Positions 41,444 to 51,061 of a stretch of 64,000 bases of DNA are shown piece after piece. A program made the position numbers and the translations under genes. This DNA is from Pseudovibrio japonicus (GTDB lineage Bacteria; Pseudomonadota; Alphaproteobacteria; Rhizobiales; Stappiaceae): contig NZ_BMXE01000004.1 in NCBI RefSeq assembly GCF_014651595.1, positions 310,001 through 374,000 on the forward strand, given 5' to 3'. The stretch's first letter is position 1. Each line of letters starts with the position of its first letter. The notes under the pieces were generated by a model. That model worked only from the letters and a program-made list of their open reading frames with translations, was not told the origin of the DNA and did no database searches.

Positions 41444-41652
41444 GCGCTCAGAGATTAAGATCAACATATAGACCTTCTATGGCCAAGAAGAGGCTCTCCA
41501 GCTCCGCCTCCACAACTTGAAATTTCACTCACCTGAAAACGCTCAACCTGCCGCCCAATCAATTTGTGAGTATGCATATTACACATTAGATTTTCCGAAA
41601 AAATATAGTTAACAAACAGACAACAAAAAACCCAATTCTGGACACATTTAAA

Positions 41653-42339
41653 ATGGCACTCAAGAAACTGGTCGTGGCGACACTCATCGCCGTGACACTC
41701 GGCGGCTGCGCAAAGACAATCAAACTGTCAGATATTGATGCACAAAATGTCGCCAACGCTTCCGTCAAGCCAATCAAAAACCGGCATATCAGGGAAAAGC
41801 ATATAAACACCCAAGGCATGCAACACGGACTGCTCGGCGTTGTCGTTACCACCACGATGAATGTAGCATCTGGCGCTTATAACGAAATGGCCTCAGTACC
41901 CGCTGCGAAAGTTGACCCGCAGACCTCCATGCGCGAGCGCCTGACGGCGTACCTGCAAAGCAGCCGCAACTTCCGCTTTAAGGGCACAATCAATGGCCCA
42001 TACAGCAAGCCAACCATCAATGAAGAAAAGCGAGCCGCAGCCCTTACGAAATTGGCACAAGAAACAGGTTACTCCGGCTACTATCTGGACATCGCAACCG
42101 TTTCCCACCAATCAACAATGAGTGGTGCCGGTTGGTTCGCGAGCATTGCTCATAATTATAGAGGCCGCGCACTCCTCGTTTCCGCTCAGGATGGAAAGAT
42201 CCTCGCTGCTGCAACTTGTTCCGTCAACCAGAACTCAGATCTGACTGAACTTGCAACTTCAGGGCAGGAAGGCGTCGATCTGGTTGCCAGAGAAATCGGC
42301 AATGCATGCGCCGAACAAGTCAACCAGAGGATCTTCTGA
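41653..42339 (+). CDS. Putative lipoprotein of unknown function
   Basis: Family not recognised. The 228-residue protein has a lipoprotein signal peptide with lipobox LGGC and Cys19 as the lipid-anchored residue. The mature part alternates helix- and strand-like stretches (MRERLTAYLQSSRNFRFKG, GYYLDIATVSH, RALLVSAQDGKILAAATCSV), which recalls small periplasmic lipoproteins that sample a C-terminal beta sheet. No ribosome site is obvious. A promoter-like TTGTGA-N17-TAGATT lies around 41564-41592. It stands alone on the plus strand between rpsB and dnaE. Confidence 0.75.
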   Translation: MALKKLVVATLIAVTLGGCAKTIKLSDIDAQNVANASVKPIKNRHIREKHINTQGMQHGLLGVVVTTTMNVASGAYNEMASVPAAKVDPQTSMRERLTAYLQSSRNFRFKGTINGPYSKPTINEEKRAAALTKLAQETGYSGYYLDIATVSHQSTMSGAGWFASIAHNYRGRALLVSAQDGKILAAATCSVNQNSDLTELATSGQEGVDLVAREIGNACAEQVNQRIF

Positions 42340-42357
42340 TTCCTATAGAAACAACAG

Positions 42358-42388
42358 ACCCCGCTGAAGGAATTCAGCGGGGTTCTTC
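42358..42388. terminator. Terminator after the lipoprotein gene, possibly bidirectional with dnaE
   Basis: Inverted repeat ACCCCGCTGAA/TTCAGCGGGGT with a 4-base loop followed by TTCTTCTT on the plus strand. It also lies after the dnaE stop on the other strand. Confidence 0.75.
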
Positions 42389-42409
42389 TTGATCACTGCA
42401 CAAAAGTCC

Positions 42410-45400
42410 CTAAGACATCTGAACGTCCATCACACCGGGTAACGTTTTAAGTGCCCCGGAGAGCTGCGGTGACAGCTGATAGTTGCCCGGAAGCTTAACC
42501 TCCACTTCGCGCTGGCCGTTATCTAGCAGCACGACACAGCTCACCTCGCCATCCCCACCGCGGCGAAGCTGCCGCTGCAAGCTCTTGATCGGTTCATCGG
42601 AGCCAAGGAAGATTCGAAGGGTCCGGTGCACCCTGCCCGCCACTTTTTCCAGCGGCTCTACCTGATTGATCCGCACGCTGACTTCATCATCGCGCATATC
42701 GGCCTGCGCCAGCAGCACAACGGACTGCCCCGGCTCAAGCAGATCACGGCACTGGTTCAACGTCTCGGAGAACAGCACAGCCTCATATTGGCCGGTCGGA
42801 TCAGAGATGCGCACGATGCCCATCTGATTGCCGGTCCGTGTCTTGCGCTCTTGTTTGGATGTCACTGTGCCCGCAAGACGCCCCGCTGATGACCCTGCCT
42901 TCACGGAGCGTTCAAAGTCCTTCCAAAGCTGCACACGCAGCTTGCTGAAGAGCTCTCGATATTCATCCAGCGGGTGTGCGGAGATATAGAACCCGACCGC
43001 AGCATATTCTCTTTGCAAACGCTCTGAAGGAAGCCATGGGTCCGTTGGATTGAGGAGCAAGGGTTCAGGTGCATTGTCTCCGCCAAAGAAATCGTTCTGG
43101 CCGGAAGTCTTGTTCTCTTCTGTACGCTGCGCCATCCCGATGATGCGATCCAGACCATCCAGCAATTGGGCGCGGTTCGGGTTCAGTTCGTCAAAGGCGC
43201 CAGCGGCAATAAGGTTCTCGATTGTACGCTTATTGAGGACCTTCGGGCTGATGCGGCTTGCAAAGTCCCCCAAGTCCTTGAAAGGCGTATCGCCGCGCAC
43301 CTCAACAATATGCTCGACCGCCTGCTCCCCCACGCCCTTGATCGCACCCATGGCGTAAACGATCTTGCCGTCTAGCACATCAAAATGCACACCGGACTTG
43401 TTCACCGACGGCGGCACCACTTCAATACCCATACGCAGGGCTTCCTGACGGAAATCGCTCAGCTTATCCGTATTCCCCAGATCAAGCGTCATAATACCGG
43501 CAAGAAACTCAACCGGATAGTTCGCTTTGAGCCATGCAGTTTGATAGGCCACCAGCGCATAAGCAGCCGCGTGCGATTTGTTAAATCCGTAGTTCGCGAA
43601 CTTGGCCACCAGATCATAGATCATACCGGCCTGATCTTTATCAACGTTCTGCGCCACAGCCCCCTCAACGAAGCGAGCGCGCTGGATCTCCATCTCAGAG
43701 GCGATCTTCTTACCCATCGCACGGCGCAGCAAATCCGCTTCACCAAGAGAATAACCAGAAAGCACCTGAGCGATCTGCATCACCTGTTCCTGATAAACAA
43801 TAATGCCGTTGGTCTCGGTCAGGATCGGCTCCAGCAGCGGATGCAGATAATCCGGTTCCTGCTCGCCGTGCTTCACCGCGTTGTAGATCGGAATATTGTC
43901 CATAGGCCCGGGACGATACAGCGCCACCAGAGCAATAATGTCCTCAAACCGGTCAGGCCGCATACCAGCAATAGCCCGGCGCATGCCCTGACTTTCCAGC
44001 TGAAAAACGCCAACCGTCTCACCCGCAGCCAAAAGCTTATAGGTCGCCGGATCATCAATCGGGATTTCTTCGATTTTAACGTCAATGCCGCGCTTTTTAA
44101 TGTGCGCGACCGCCGTATCAATCACCGTCAGCGTTTTAAGGCCCAGAAAGTCAAACTTCACAAGACCTGCCGCTTCCACCCATTTCATGTTGAACTGGGC
44201 AACAGGCATGTCAGAACGCGGGTCTCGGTAAAGCGGCACCAGCTGCTCAAGCGGGCGGTCCCCAATCACCACACCAGCGGCGTGGGTCGATGCATGCCGG
44301 TAAAGACCTTCCAGCTTCTGCGCCATCTTCAGGAGGCGATCAACAACCTCCTCCTGCTTGGTCGCTTCGCGCAGTCGGGGCTCCTGTTCCAGCGCCTCCG
44401 CAAGTGTCACCGGATTGGCTGGGTTACCCGGAATCAGTTTACTTAACCGGTCCACCTGACCGTATGGCATTTGCAGAACACGGCCTACATCGCGCAGCAC
44501 AGCCTTCGCTTGCAACGTTCCGTAGGTAATGATCTGCGCCACTTGCTCACGACCATACTTGCGCTGCACATACCGGATCACTTCTTCACGCCGGTTCTGG
44601 CAAAAGTCGATATCAAAATCCGGCATGGACACTCGGTCCGGGTTCAGGAAGCGCTCGAACAGCAACGAGAACCGCATCGGATCAAGGTCAGTAATGGTCA
44701 GCGACCATGCGACAAGCGAACCCGCACCCGAACCACGGCCCGGCCCCACGGGAATGTCTTCGTTCTTCGCCCATTTGATGAAGTCCGCAACGATCAGGAA
44801 GTACCCAGGGAACTTCATGCGGATAATGATGCCAAGCTCATAATCCAGACGGTCCCAGTAATCTTTCTCTTCAAGATCCGGCGCTAGACCATGCAGATCA
44901 AGACGCGCCTGCAGGCCTTCTTTCGCCTGCCGCGTCAACTCTTCCGCCTCGGCCCGTTCCGCTTCTGCAGCATCAGCATCCGCACCTGCAAAGCGCGGCA
45001 AGATAGGTGCGCGCGTCAACGGGCGGTAATGACACCGCCGCGCAATCGCGACAGAGTTCTCAAGCGCCTCTGGAAGATCGGAGAACAGCTCCATCATTTG
45101 CGCACGGGTCTTAAAACAATGGTCAGGCGTCAACTGGCGGCGGTCGGTCTCAACAATGACCCGCCCTTCAGAGATTGCGATCAGCGCATCATGTGCTTCA
45201 TAATCATCCGGATTAGGGAAAAACGACTCGTTGGTCGCAACGATTGGAATATTCAAATCATAGGCAAGGTTCAGGAGCTCAGGCTCGACATCTTCCTCGC
45301 CCTTCATGTTGTGGCGCTGCAGCTCCACATAAAGCCGGTCACCAAACGTACCAAGCAACAGCTCAAGCCGGGACTTGGCCAGATCAAGATGCCCCTCGCG

Positions 45401-45844
45401 CAGCTGCGAGTTGATTGGACCCTCACTGGCCCCAGTCAGCACAATCAGACCACCCGACTTATCCAGCACCAGCGAGATCGGCACATTCGCCTTCAGACCC
45501 GGCTCCGTATCAAGGAACGACCTTGAGACAAGATCCATCAGGTTCTCGTAACCCTCCTCACTCGTGGACAGGAGAACCAGATCACTAACCGCATCATCCC
45601 CTTTAGCATCGGGCTGGTCTTCGAAATTAACGGCAATCTGACAGCCAATGATTGGCTGCATGCCTGCCCCAAAGGCTTTTTCCGAGAACTCCAGCGCACC
45701 AAATAGGTTGCCACTGTCCGTAACAGCTAAGGCAGGCTGCTCATCCTTTGAGGCAAGATCAATCAGCTTCCCAAGCGGCAAAGCGCCTTCCAGCAAAGAG
45801 TAAGCTGAGTGAACACGGAGATGGACGAATCCTGGAGATGACAT
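42410..45844 (-). CDS. dnaE: DNA polymerase III alpha subunit
   Basis: Replicative polymerase subunit (DnaE1). The ATG at 45844, with AAGG upstream, gives 1144 residues. The order is an N-terminal PHP domain (FVHLRVHSAYSLLEGALPL), the polymerase palm with the catalytic acids in MPDFDIDFCQ (about residue 405), the fingers and the helix-hairpin-helix region, and an OB-fold (GTVTSKQERKTRTG) near the C-terminus. A PHP metal site cannot be judged fully here. It ends the lolC-lolD-dnaE block on the minus strand, and the lolD terminator isolates it. Confidence 0.97.
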   Translation of the reverse strand: MSSPGFVHLRVHSAYSLLEGALPLGKLIDLASKDEQPALAVTDSGNLFGALEFSEKAFGAGMQPIIGCQIAVNFEDQPDAKGDDAVSDLVLLSTSEEGYENLMDLVSRSFLDTEPGLKANVPISLVLDKSGGLIVLTGASEGPINSQLREGHLDLAKSRLELLLGTFGDRLYVELQRHNMKGEEDVEPELLNLAYDLNIPIVATNESFFPNPDDYEAHDALIAISEGRVIVETDRRQLTPDHCFKTRAQMMELFSDLPEALENSVAIARRCHYRPLTRAPILPRFAGADADAAEAERAEAEELTRQAKEGLQARLDLHGLAPDLEEKDYWDRLDYELGIIIRMKFPGYFLIVADFIKWAKNEDIPVGPGRGSGAGSLVAWSLTITDLDPMRFSLLFERFLNPDRVSMPDFDIDFCQNRREEVIRYVQRKYGREQVAQIITYGTLQAKAVLRDVGRVLQMPYGQVDRLSKLIPGNPANPVTLAEALEQEPRLREATKQEEVVDRLLKMAQKLEGLYRHASTHAAGVVIGDRPLEQLVPLYRDPRSDMPVAQFNMKWVEAAGLVKFDFLGLKTLTVIDTAVAHIKKRGIDVKIEEIPIDDPATYKLLAAGETVGVFQLESQGMRRAIAGMRPDRFEDIIALVALYRPGPMDNIPIYNAVKHGEQEPDYLHPLLEPILTETNGIIVYQEQVMQIAQVLSGYSLGEADLLRRAMGKKIASEMEIQRARFVEGAVAQNVDKDQAGMIYDLVAKFANYGFNKSHAAAYALVAYQTAWLKANYPVEFLAGIMTLDLGNTDKLSDFRQEALRMGIEVVPPSVNKSGVHFDVLDGKIVYAMGAIKGVGEQAVEHIVEVRGDTPFKDLGDFASRISPKVLNKRTIENLIAAGAFDELNPNRAQLLDGLDRIIGMAQRTEENKTSGQNDFFGGDNAPEPLLLNPTDPWLPSERLQREYAAVGFYISAHPLDEYRELFSKLRVQLWKDFERSVKAGSSAGRLAGTVTSKQERKTRTGNQMGIVRISDPTGQYEAVLFSETLNQCRDLLEPGQSVVLLAQADMRDDEVSVRINQVEPLEKVAGRVHRTLRIFLGSDEPIKSLQRQLRRGGDGEVSCVVLLDNGQREVEVKLPGNYQLSPQLSGALKTLPGVMDVQMS

Positions 45845-45978
45845 CTTGAGCCTTTTGGTTCGCAAGGTGTGCGCGACAATAGCACCTCATTTGGAGGAGC
45901 CAAAAGCAAAATGCAATTCCCAGCCAAATCGCACCACCGGTTATCCCGAGTTTCCCAACCCCTAGTCCTCAGGAATAT

Positions 45979-46080
45979 CTAGGGAAGCATCTGGGTCAAA
46001 GCATCCCCCCACATCAGAAAGCTGCTTGCGAAAAGCACAATGGAACCGAATGCTGCTGCTTCACGAAGTACGAATGACAT
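45979..46080 (-). CDS. 33-residue membrane miniprotein
   Basis: A short frame, ATG at 46080 and TAG at 45979, encodes one hydrophobic helix (AAAFGSIVLFASSFLMWGDAL) with a basic/acidic start (MSFVLREA). AGGGTG lies about eight bases upstream of the ATG. I recall similar miniproteins of 30-40 residues from Hyphomicrobiales, but cannot name a family. Function unknown; single-pass inner-membrane location is inferred. Confidence 0.5.
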   Translation of the reverse strand: MSFVLREAAAFGSIVLFASSFLMWGDALTQMLP

Positions 46081-46371
46081 AACAAACACCCTATGTTTGA
46101 ACCCTGTTTGTATTTGTTATGTTCCACAATTGTTCTCATGCACACAACCCCTATTTTGAGCGGGCAAAACTCATAGTTAATGACTCGTATACGCGCAGAG
46201 CGCACTAACGCTCACACCCAACAACTACAAGATTCTTTCGTCGCGATATCAATATCTTGTAGGATGTTTTTAAGTTAATGCAGAAAGCAATAGACGAGAC
46301 GTAGAGCCCCTAACCTGTACCAACACACACTGTGAACAACAGGCACCAAAACAGGAACACGGCCGCCAAAA
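46081..46371. other. Intergenic region between the miniprotein and lolD terminator
   Basis: About 290 bases without a convincing gene. It contains a 9-bp inverted repeat (CTACAAGAT at 46225-46233 and ATCTTGTAG at 46254-46262) followed by GATGTTTTTAAG on the plus strand, which looks like a terminator with no evident gene in front of it. Confidence 0.35.
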
Positions 46372-46373
46372 CG

Positions 46374-46404
46374 AAAAATGCCAGCGAACAGGTCGCTGGC
46401 ATTT
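46374..46404 (-). terminator. Rho-independent terminator after lolD
   Basis: A perfect 12-bp stem (AAATGCCAGCGA/TCGCTGGCATTT) with a 5-base loop followed by TTTTT on the minus strand. Confidence 0.88.
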
Positions 46405-46436
46405 GAGTCGCAAATAGTCTGAAATTGAACTCCCTC

Positions 46437-47171
46437 TTAGGGAAGTTCCACCACTTTACCATCCTGCAGAGTAATGCGCCGGTCCATCTGCTTGGCAATT
46501 TCCATATTGTGGGTCGCAAGCAAGGCCGCCACGCCGGAGGCCCGAACCAAGGCCGTCAACGCCTCAAACACATACTGAGATGTCTTGGGATCCAGGTTGC
46601 CTGTTGGCTCATCCGCGAGTAGCACACGCGGTGCGTTAGCAACCGCACGGGCAATCGCCACCCGCTGCTGTTCGCCACCGGAAAGTTCTGAGGGACGATG
46701 GGATTCACGCTCGGCAAGACGCATATAGGAAAGCAACTGGCGAGCCCGCTCTTCAGCATCCTTACGCTTCAGCCCGCAAATCATCTGCGGTAGCGCAATG
46801 TTCTCCAGCGCTGTGAACTCGGGAAGCAACTGGTGGAACTGGTAGACAAACCCCACTTCGGTGCGCCGAATAGCCGTGCGCGCCTCATCATTGAGCTTGG
46901 AACACTCCCGCCCGCCAATTACGATCTCACCGCTCTGCGGCATCTCCAAAAGGCCTGCCAGATGCATCAGCGTGGATTTGCCGGCACCAGAAGGCGCCAC
47001 AAGTGCAACCATTTCCCCTTCATAAAGGTCAAGGTCCGCGCCCTTCAAAATCTCCAGCTTGCTGTTGCCCTCATCATAGCTGCGCACAACATTTTTCAAA
47101 CTTAAGACAGGAACGCGATCCTCGCCCTTAAGCGGGGCGTCAAAAATCGGTTTTGTTGGTTGATTCATCAT
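46437..47171 (-). CDS. lolD: Lipoprotein-releasing ABC ATPase LolD
   Basis: ATPase that powers release of lipoproteins from the inner membrane to the LolA carrier. The 244-residue protein has Walker [10 protein letters not shown], signature [14 protein letters not shown], Walker [14 protein letters not shown] and the H-loop ATHN. Its start overlaps the lolC stop by four bases. The first Walker A residue is Ala, as often in LolD of this group. Confidence 0.96.
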   Translation of the reverse strand: MMNQPTKPIFDAPLKGEDRVPVLSLKNVVRSYDEGNSKLEILKGADLDLYEGEMVALVAPSGAGKSTLMHLAGLLEMPQSGEIVIGGRECSKLNDEARTAIRRTEVGFVYQFHQLLPEFTALENIALPQMICGLKRKDAEERARQLLSYMRLAERESHRPSELSGGEQQRVAIARAVANAPRVLLADEPTGNLDPKTSQYVFEALTALVRASGVAALLATHNMEIAKQMDRRITLQDGKVVELP

Positions 47172-48454
47172 TCGTAGCGCAAAGCCTCAACAGGATCGAG
47201 CCGGGCTGCGCGCCAGGCAGGGTAGATTGTAGCAAGCAAACTCAAAACCAAAGCCATGATAACAACGCTGGCCGTCTCGCTCGGATCCATCTCCGCTGGA
47301 AGCGTGGAGAGGAAATAAAGCTCAGGTGAGAACAGCTCTGTCGCCGTCAGCCAGGAAATCCCCTGACGAATACTCTCAACATTCCAGCACACAATAGTAC
47401 CCAGAACAAAACCGGCGAACGTGCCGATGGTCCCGATGCTTGCGCCGGTGATAATGAACACCCGCATCACAGCACCCCGGGTTGCTCCCATGGTGCGCAA
47501 AACAGCGATGTCACGGCCCTTGTCCTTCACCAGCATGGTCATGCCGGAGATGATATTCAGAGCCGCCACAAGAACAATCAGCGTCAGAATAAGGAACATC
47601 ACATTGCGCTCAACCTCAAGCGCCGAGAAGAACGTCACATTGCGCTGGCGCCAGTCAGAAACATAAACAGGCCGCCCGGCGTCTTCCTCAATGAGCGGAC
47701 GCAGTGGCCCAACCGCATCCGGATCATCTGCATAAACCTCAATGCCGGTCGCCAGACCTTCCTTGTTAAAATATAGCTGCGCCTCTTCAAACGGCATGAA
47801 AGCAATCGTACCGTCATATTCGCTCATACCAATCTGGAAAATAGCAGAGACAGGATATCCCTTCACGCGTGGCGTCATCCCCATGGGGGTGATGCTTCCA
47901 CGCGGCGTAATAACACGAACCGTATCGCCAACCGTCACACCAAGCTGACTAGCAAGGCGTGAGCCAATAGCAATGCCCTCGCTGTCATCAAAGCCATCCA
48001 GAGTGCCCAACAGCACGTTTCCGGAAACCAGATCCAGCTTATCAAGGTCAGACTTATGAACCCCGCGGAACAAAGCGCCCAAATCAGCACTCGGACCGGA
48101 GATCATCGCCTGTCCTTCAACGAACGGCATGGCAAACTTAACGCCATTGATACCAGCAAGCCGGGCAGCAACATCATCATAATCATTGAGTGGACTGTCG
48201 ATGGGCTGCACCAGCACATGCCCGTTGATGCCAAGAATTTTGGTCAACAGCTCTGTGCGGAACCCGTTCATCACCGCCATAACGATGATCAGTGTGGCCA
48301 CACCCAGCGTGATCCCCAAAAAGGACAAGCCTGCAATGATAGAAATAAAGGTTTCTTTGCGTCTGGAGCGCAGATAACGCCCTGCCAGCATCCACTCAAA
48401 GGGTGCAAACCACCGGTTCTTTCCGGGATGAGCCGCCTGAATCTCTGCCGTCAT
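47168..48454 (-). CDS. lolC: Lipoprotein-releasing ABC permease LolC/LolE
   Basis: Membrane partner of LolD. The 428-residue FtsX-type permease begins with a helix preceded by [19 protein letters not shown], has a large periplasmic domain (about 50-280) and three C-terminal helices. Alphaproteobacteria usually carry one such subunit, so it may act as a homodimer rather than the LolC/LolE pair. It overlaps lolD and is followed on the strand by proS upstream. Confidence 0.95.
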   Translation of the reverse strand: MTAEIQAAHPGKNRWFAPFEWMLAGRYLRSRRKETFISIIAGLSFLGITLGVATLIIVMAVMNGFRTELLTKILGINGHVLVQPIDSPLNDYDDVAARLAGINGVKFAMPFVEGQAMISGPSADLGALFRGVHKSDLDKLDLVSGNVLLGTLDGFDDSEGIAIGSRLASQLGVTVGDTVRVITPRGSITPMGMTPRVKGYPVSAIFQIGMSEYDGTIAFMPFEEAQLYFNKEGLATGIEVYADDPDAVGPLRPLIEEDAGRPVYVSDWRQRNVTFFSALEVERNVMFLILTLIVLVAALNIISGMTMLVKDKGRDIAVLRTMGATRGAVMRVFIITGASIGTIGTFAGFVLGTIVCWNVESIRQGISWLTATELFSPELYFLSTLPAEMDPSETASVVIMALVLSLLATIYPAWRAARLDPVEALRYE

Positions 48455-48614
48455 ACTAGACTATTCTCCGTTTCCGCCTGATCAACTACTCCCAGAATAT
48501 AGGGAGCATGAAGAGCAGGTGCCATAAGCGCTGGCCAAAAGGCCCGGCAGCGACAAAACCGCCGGTACCTAGCATACCATTAAAGCTACTGAGTTACCCC
48601 AAGCTTCGCTTCTA

Positions 48615-49940
48615 TCAGCCCTTTAAGGCAGAAATCAGTTTGTTCACAGCAGCTTCCGGGGTCAACATTTCGCGAGCCCCTGTTGAACGGTCCTTCACTT
48701 CCACTTCACCGGTCTTCAAACCGCGTGGTCCAACAACCAGCTGATACGGCAAACCGATCAGGTCCATACTTGCAAATTTCTGGCCTGCACTGGTCTTGCG
48801 GTCATCATAAAGCACTTCAACACCAGCCTTTTCAAGCTCAGCATATACGCTTTCACAAACCGCGTCACATTCGGAGCCAACCTTCATGTTGATCAGGCCA
48901 ACATGGAACGGTGCTACCTCTTTAGGCCAGACAATGCCATCATCATCATGACACGCTTCAATGATCGCGCCCAGCAGACGGGACACACCGATGCCGTAAG
49001 AGCCCATGTGAACAGGCACTTCCTTGCCCTCAGCTGTCATCACCTTCGCGCCCATAGGCTCGGAGTATTTGGTGCCAAAGTAGAAGATATGACCAACCTC
49101 AATACCGCGCGCAGAAACCTTTTTCTCTTCCGCAACAGCTTCAAATGCAGCTTCATCATGCATTTCATCTGTTGCAGCATAAGGAGTGGTCCACTGCTCG
49201 ATGATACCGGAAAGATCGCCGCCAAAGTCAGTATCTTCACCCGGAATTGGCAGACCAAGAATGTCCTTATCAAGGAACACTTCGCTTTCACCGGTAGACG
49301 CCAGCACGATGAACTCATGCGACAGATCACCGCCGATCGGGCCGGTGTCTGCTTTCATCGGAATAGCCGTCAGCCCCATGCGCGCAAAGGTGCGCAGGTA
49401 AGCCACAAACATGCGGCGGTAAGCTTCTGTTGCCCGCTCCTTGTCCAGATCAAAGGAATAAGCATCCTTCATCAGGAATTCGCGGCCACGCATCACGCCA
49501 AACCGAGGACGCACTTCATCGCGGAACTTCCACTGCACGTGGTAAAGGTTCAGCGGCAGGTCCTTATAGGAGCGCACATAGCTGCGGAAAATGTCTGTGA
49601 CCATCTCTTCGTTGGTAGGACCAAACAGCATGTCGCGCTCATGACGATCCTCAATGCGCAGCATTTCCTTGCCGTATGCATCATAGCGGCCACTTTCGCG
49701 CCACAGATCAGCAGGCTGAATGGTTGGCATAAGCAGCTGGACAGCACCGGAGCGGTTCTGCTCTTCTTCAACGATACGCTGAATTTTGTTAAGCACACGG
49801 TGGCCAAGCGGCAGCCATGCATAAATCCCGGCTGACTGCTGACGGATCATACCCGCACGCAACATCAGGCGGTGCGACACGATCTCGGCTTCTTTCGGAG
49901 TTTCCTTCAAAATAGGCAGGAAATATCGGGACAAACGCAT
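48615..49940 (-). CDS. proS: Proline-tRNA ligase, type 2
   Basis: Class II synthetase that charges tRNA-Pro. At 441 residues it is the short alphaproteobacterial form, lacking the editing insertion domain between motifs 2 and 3 (deduced from length). Class II motif 2 is visible in [26 protein letters not shown] split as [10 protein letters not shown] and LMKDAYSFD, motif 3 in [13 protein letters not shown], and the anticodon-binding domain follows from about residue 345. Its minus-strand start lies next to a 645-base intergenic region. Confidence 0.95.
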   Translation of the reverse strand: MRLSRYFLPILKETPKEAEIVSHRLMLRAGMIRQQSAGIYAWLPLGHRVLNKIQRIVEEEQNRSGAVQLLMPTIQPADLWRESGRYDAYGKEMLRIEDRHERDMLFGPTNEEMVTDIFRSYVRSYKDLPLNLYHVQWKFRDEVRPRFGVMRGREFLMKDAYSFDLDKERATEAYRRMFVAYLRTFARMGLTAIPMKADTGPIGGDLSHEFIVLASTGESEVFLDKDILGLPIPGEDTDFGGDLSGIIEQWTTPYAATDEMHDEAAFEAVAEEKKVSARGIEVGHIFYFGTKYSEPMGAKVMTAEGKEVPVHMGSYGIGVSRLLGAIIEACHDDDGIVWPKEVAPFHVGLINMKVGSECDAVCESVYAELEKAGVEVLYDDRKTSAGQKFASMDLIGLPYQLVVGPRGLKTGEVEVKDRSTGAREMLTPEAAVNKLISALKG

Positions 49941-50220
49941 TAGTTTAACTCTTCAGGTTTTAAGGCTCGCAAGCTCAGATTCATCACCAAGCTTTTATCA
50001 ATGCCTTCTTAGCAAGCACAACGCCCGTTGTAACTGCCAACATGGCTATATGCCAATTTTCTAAGGCATATTTCCCCATGCACACAGCTTTTGACCTGCA
50101 CCTTTGGCACCAGTTTGCAGATTTCCCAAAAAATCATAGCTAAAATTTTAGGCAAGCAAAAAATTGAGGCGAATTGATACAAAATGATGACAAACTCATG
50201 TGATTACGCTAGTGTCACCT
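49941..50220. other. Intergenic region upstream of proS
   Basis: No gene seen. This first part of the proS/DUF1467 gap is AT-rich and probably carries the proS promoter. The structured part with inverted repeats starts after it. Confidence 0.4.
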
Positions 50221-50342
50221 CAACAACAAAAACAGCACCCTTATGCGGTGCTGCAAGGTATCGCGATCTTTAGTCTTGGGAGGAAGGTTCTCGGGCGCCC
50301 GTTTTGGTTGCTGCCGGCACTCTACGCAAGTGCAATGAGAAC
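50221..50342 (-). ncRNA. Candidate small RNA (about 118 bases) on the minus strand
   Basis: A promoter-like TTGCTA-N17-TCTAAA (50372-50344) precedes it. From about 50340 the transcript would fold as a 5' domain closed by GTTCTC/GAGAAC with an inner GCACT/AGTGC hairpin. An unpaired pyrimidine stretch CCTTCCTCCC (50287-50278) follows that could pair with Shine-Dalgarno sites, and then a terminator hairpin CAGCACC/GGTGCTG and TTTTTGTTGTTG. I know similar anti-Shine-Dalgarno loops from rhizobial sRNAs, but cannot assign a family. Confidence 0.45.
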
Positions 50343-50367
50343 ATTTAGACGCGGAACTCGTTCTTAT

Positions 50368-50395
50368 AGCAAGGCTTCGGCCTTGCTTTTTTTTT
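50368..50395 (+). terminator. Strong plus-strand terminator with no evident gene upstream
   Basis: An 8-bp stem AGCAAGGC/GCCTTGCT around a TTCG tetraloop is followed by nine T residues. The only upstream plus-strand candidate is the antisense of the small RNA candidate, so a second RNA may end here. Confidence 0.75.
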
Positions 50396-50415
50396 GCAAA
50401 TTTCCGCCGGTATCG

Positions 50416-50446
50416 CTGAGTGAAATTTCATGATTGCTTCACTCAG
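50416..50446. repeat. Perfect 9-bp inverted repeat
   Basis: CTGAGTGAA and TTCACTCAG flank a 13-base spacer. It lies between the plus-strand terminator and the DUF1467 terminator; role unknown. Confidence 0.5.
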
Positions 50447-50483
50447 AAAGAGCCAACTCTTCCCCGCAGACCAGCGCCAGAAA

Positions 50484-50519
50484 CGCAAAAAAGTGATCCC
50501 GGAAAGAATCACTTTTGCG
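50484..50519 (-). terminator. Terminator after the DUF1467 gene
   Basis: AAAAGTGAT and ATCACTTTT form a perfect 9-bp stem around a 10-base loop, followed on the minus strand by a six-T run. Confidence 0.75.
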
Positions 50520-50585
50520 AAGCTGATGTTTTTACTCACTAACTCTCGGATTCATCTCCACAGGCAAGCTGTGCAAAACCAGAGA

Positions 50586-50864
50586 TCAAGACGGCGCATT
50601 GCCCATCAGCTGATCAACCAGCGGGAATAGGTGTGCCCCAAGCCCGGACTCCAGGAACCAATAGACCCCAGCAAACACAATCGTCGTCACAATCGTGTTG
50701 ATGATCACCTTCTTGAGCATCTGCGGATGCTTGGGTGCGCTCTCGGCAGTCCCGGGAACCACCTCTCCCTCTTCCGCTTGGGTACGAACCCCAAATGGCA
50801 AGATGGCCAAAAACAAAATCCACCACATCATGAAATAAAGGGCAACGAGTAGCGGTGTAGCCAT
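50586..50864 (-). CDS. DUF1467 family small membrane protein
   Basis: A 92-residue protein with two transmembrane helices (LVALYFMMWWILFLAILPFGV and IINTIVTTIVFAGVYWFL) around a short hydrophilic loop with Glu and Pro. This matches the DUF1467 family, which I associate with the mce-proS neighbourhood in Hyphomicrobiales. Function unknown. It lies about 200 bases downstream of mce on the same strand. Confidence 0.88.
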   Translation of the reverse strand: MATPLLVALYFMMWWILFLAILPFGVRTQAEEGEVVPGTAESAPKHPQMLKKVIINTIVTTIVFAGVYWFLESGLGAHLFPLVDQLMGNAPS

Positions 50865-51061
50865 AGGTCTGCTCCAGGAGTTTCTTGTTCTATCTGCAGC
50901 TGGTCGCTCTCACAAAAGCAACCAGCCAACCATGGTATTTTCCGAAAAGCGCCTTCCGGCGATCACACGAACGTATACCATACTGATTTCTACCTACAAG
51001 AAATAGGTGCAGACCGAAAGTCTTCCGGTTTTTGCAAACCACAAGTCTTTGAAAAATCGCC

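Noticed and set aside
43385-44446. Plus-strand frame of 353 residues opposite dnaE
   Set aside because: Antisense to the conserved polymerase domain, with abnormal composition (very rich in His, Arg and Gln).
46014-46205. Minus-strand frame of 63 residues in the dnaE-lolD gap
   Set aside because: It overlaps the 33-residue miniprotein in another frame, which has a better ribosome site and a cleaner hydrophobic pattern.
50200-50433. Plus-strand frame of 77 residues near 50.3 kb
   Set aside because: It runs through the inverted repeats and the T-run of a strong terminator, has no ribosome site, and reads better as structured RNA.
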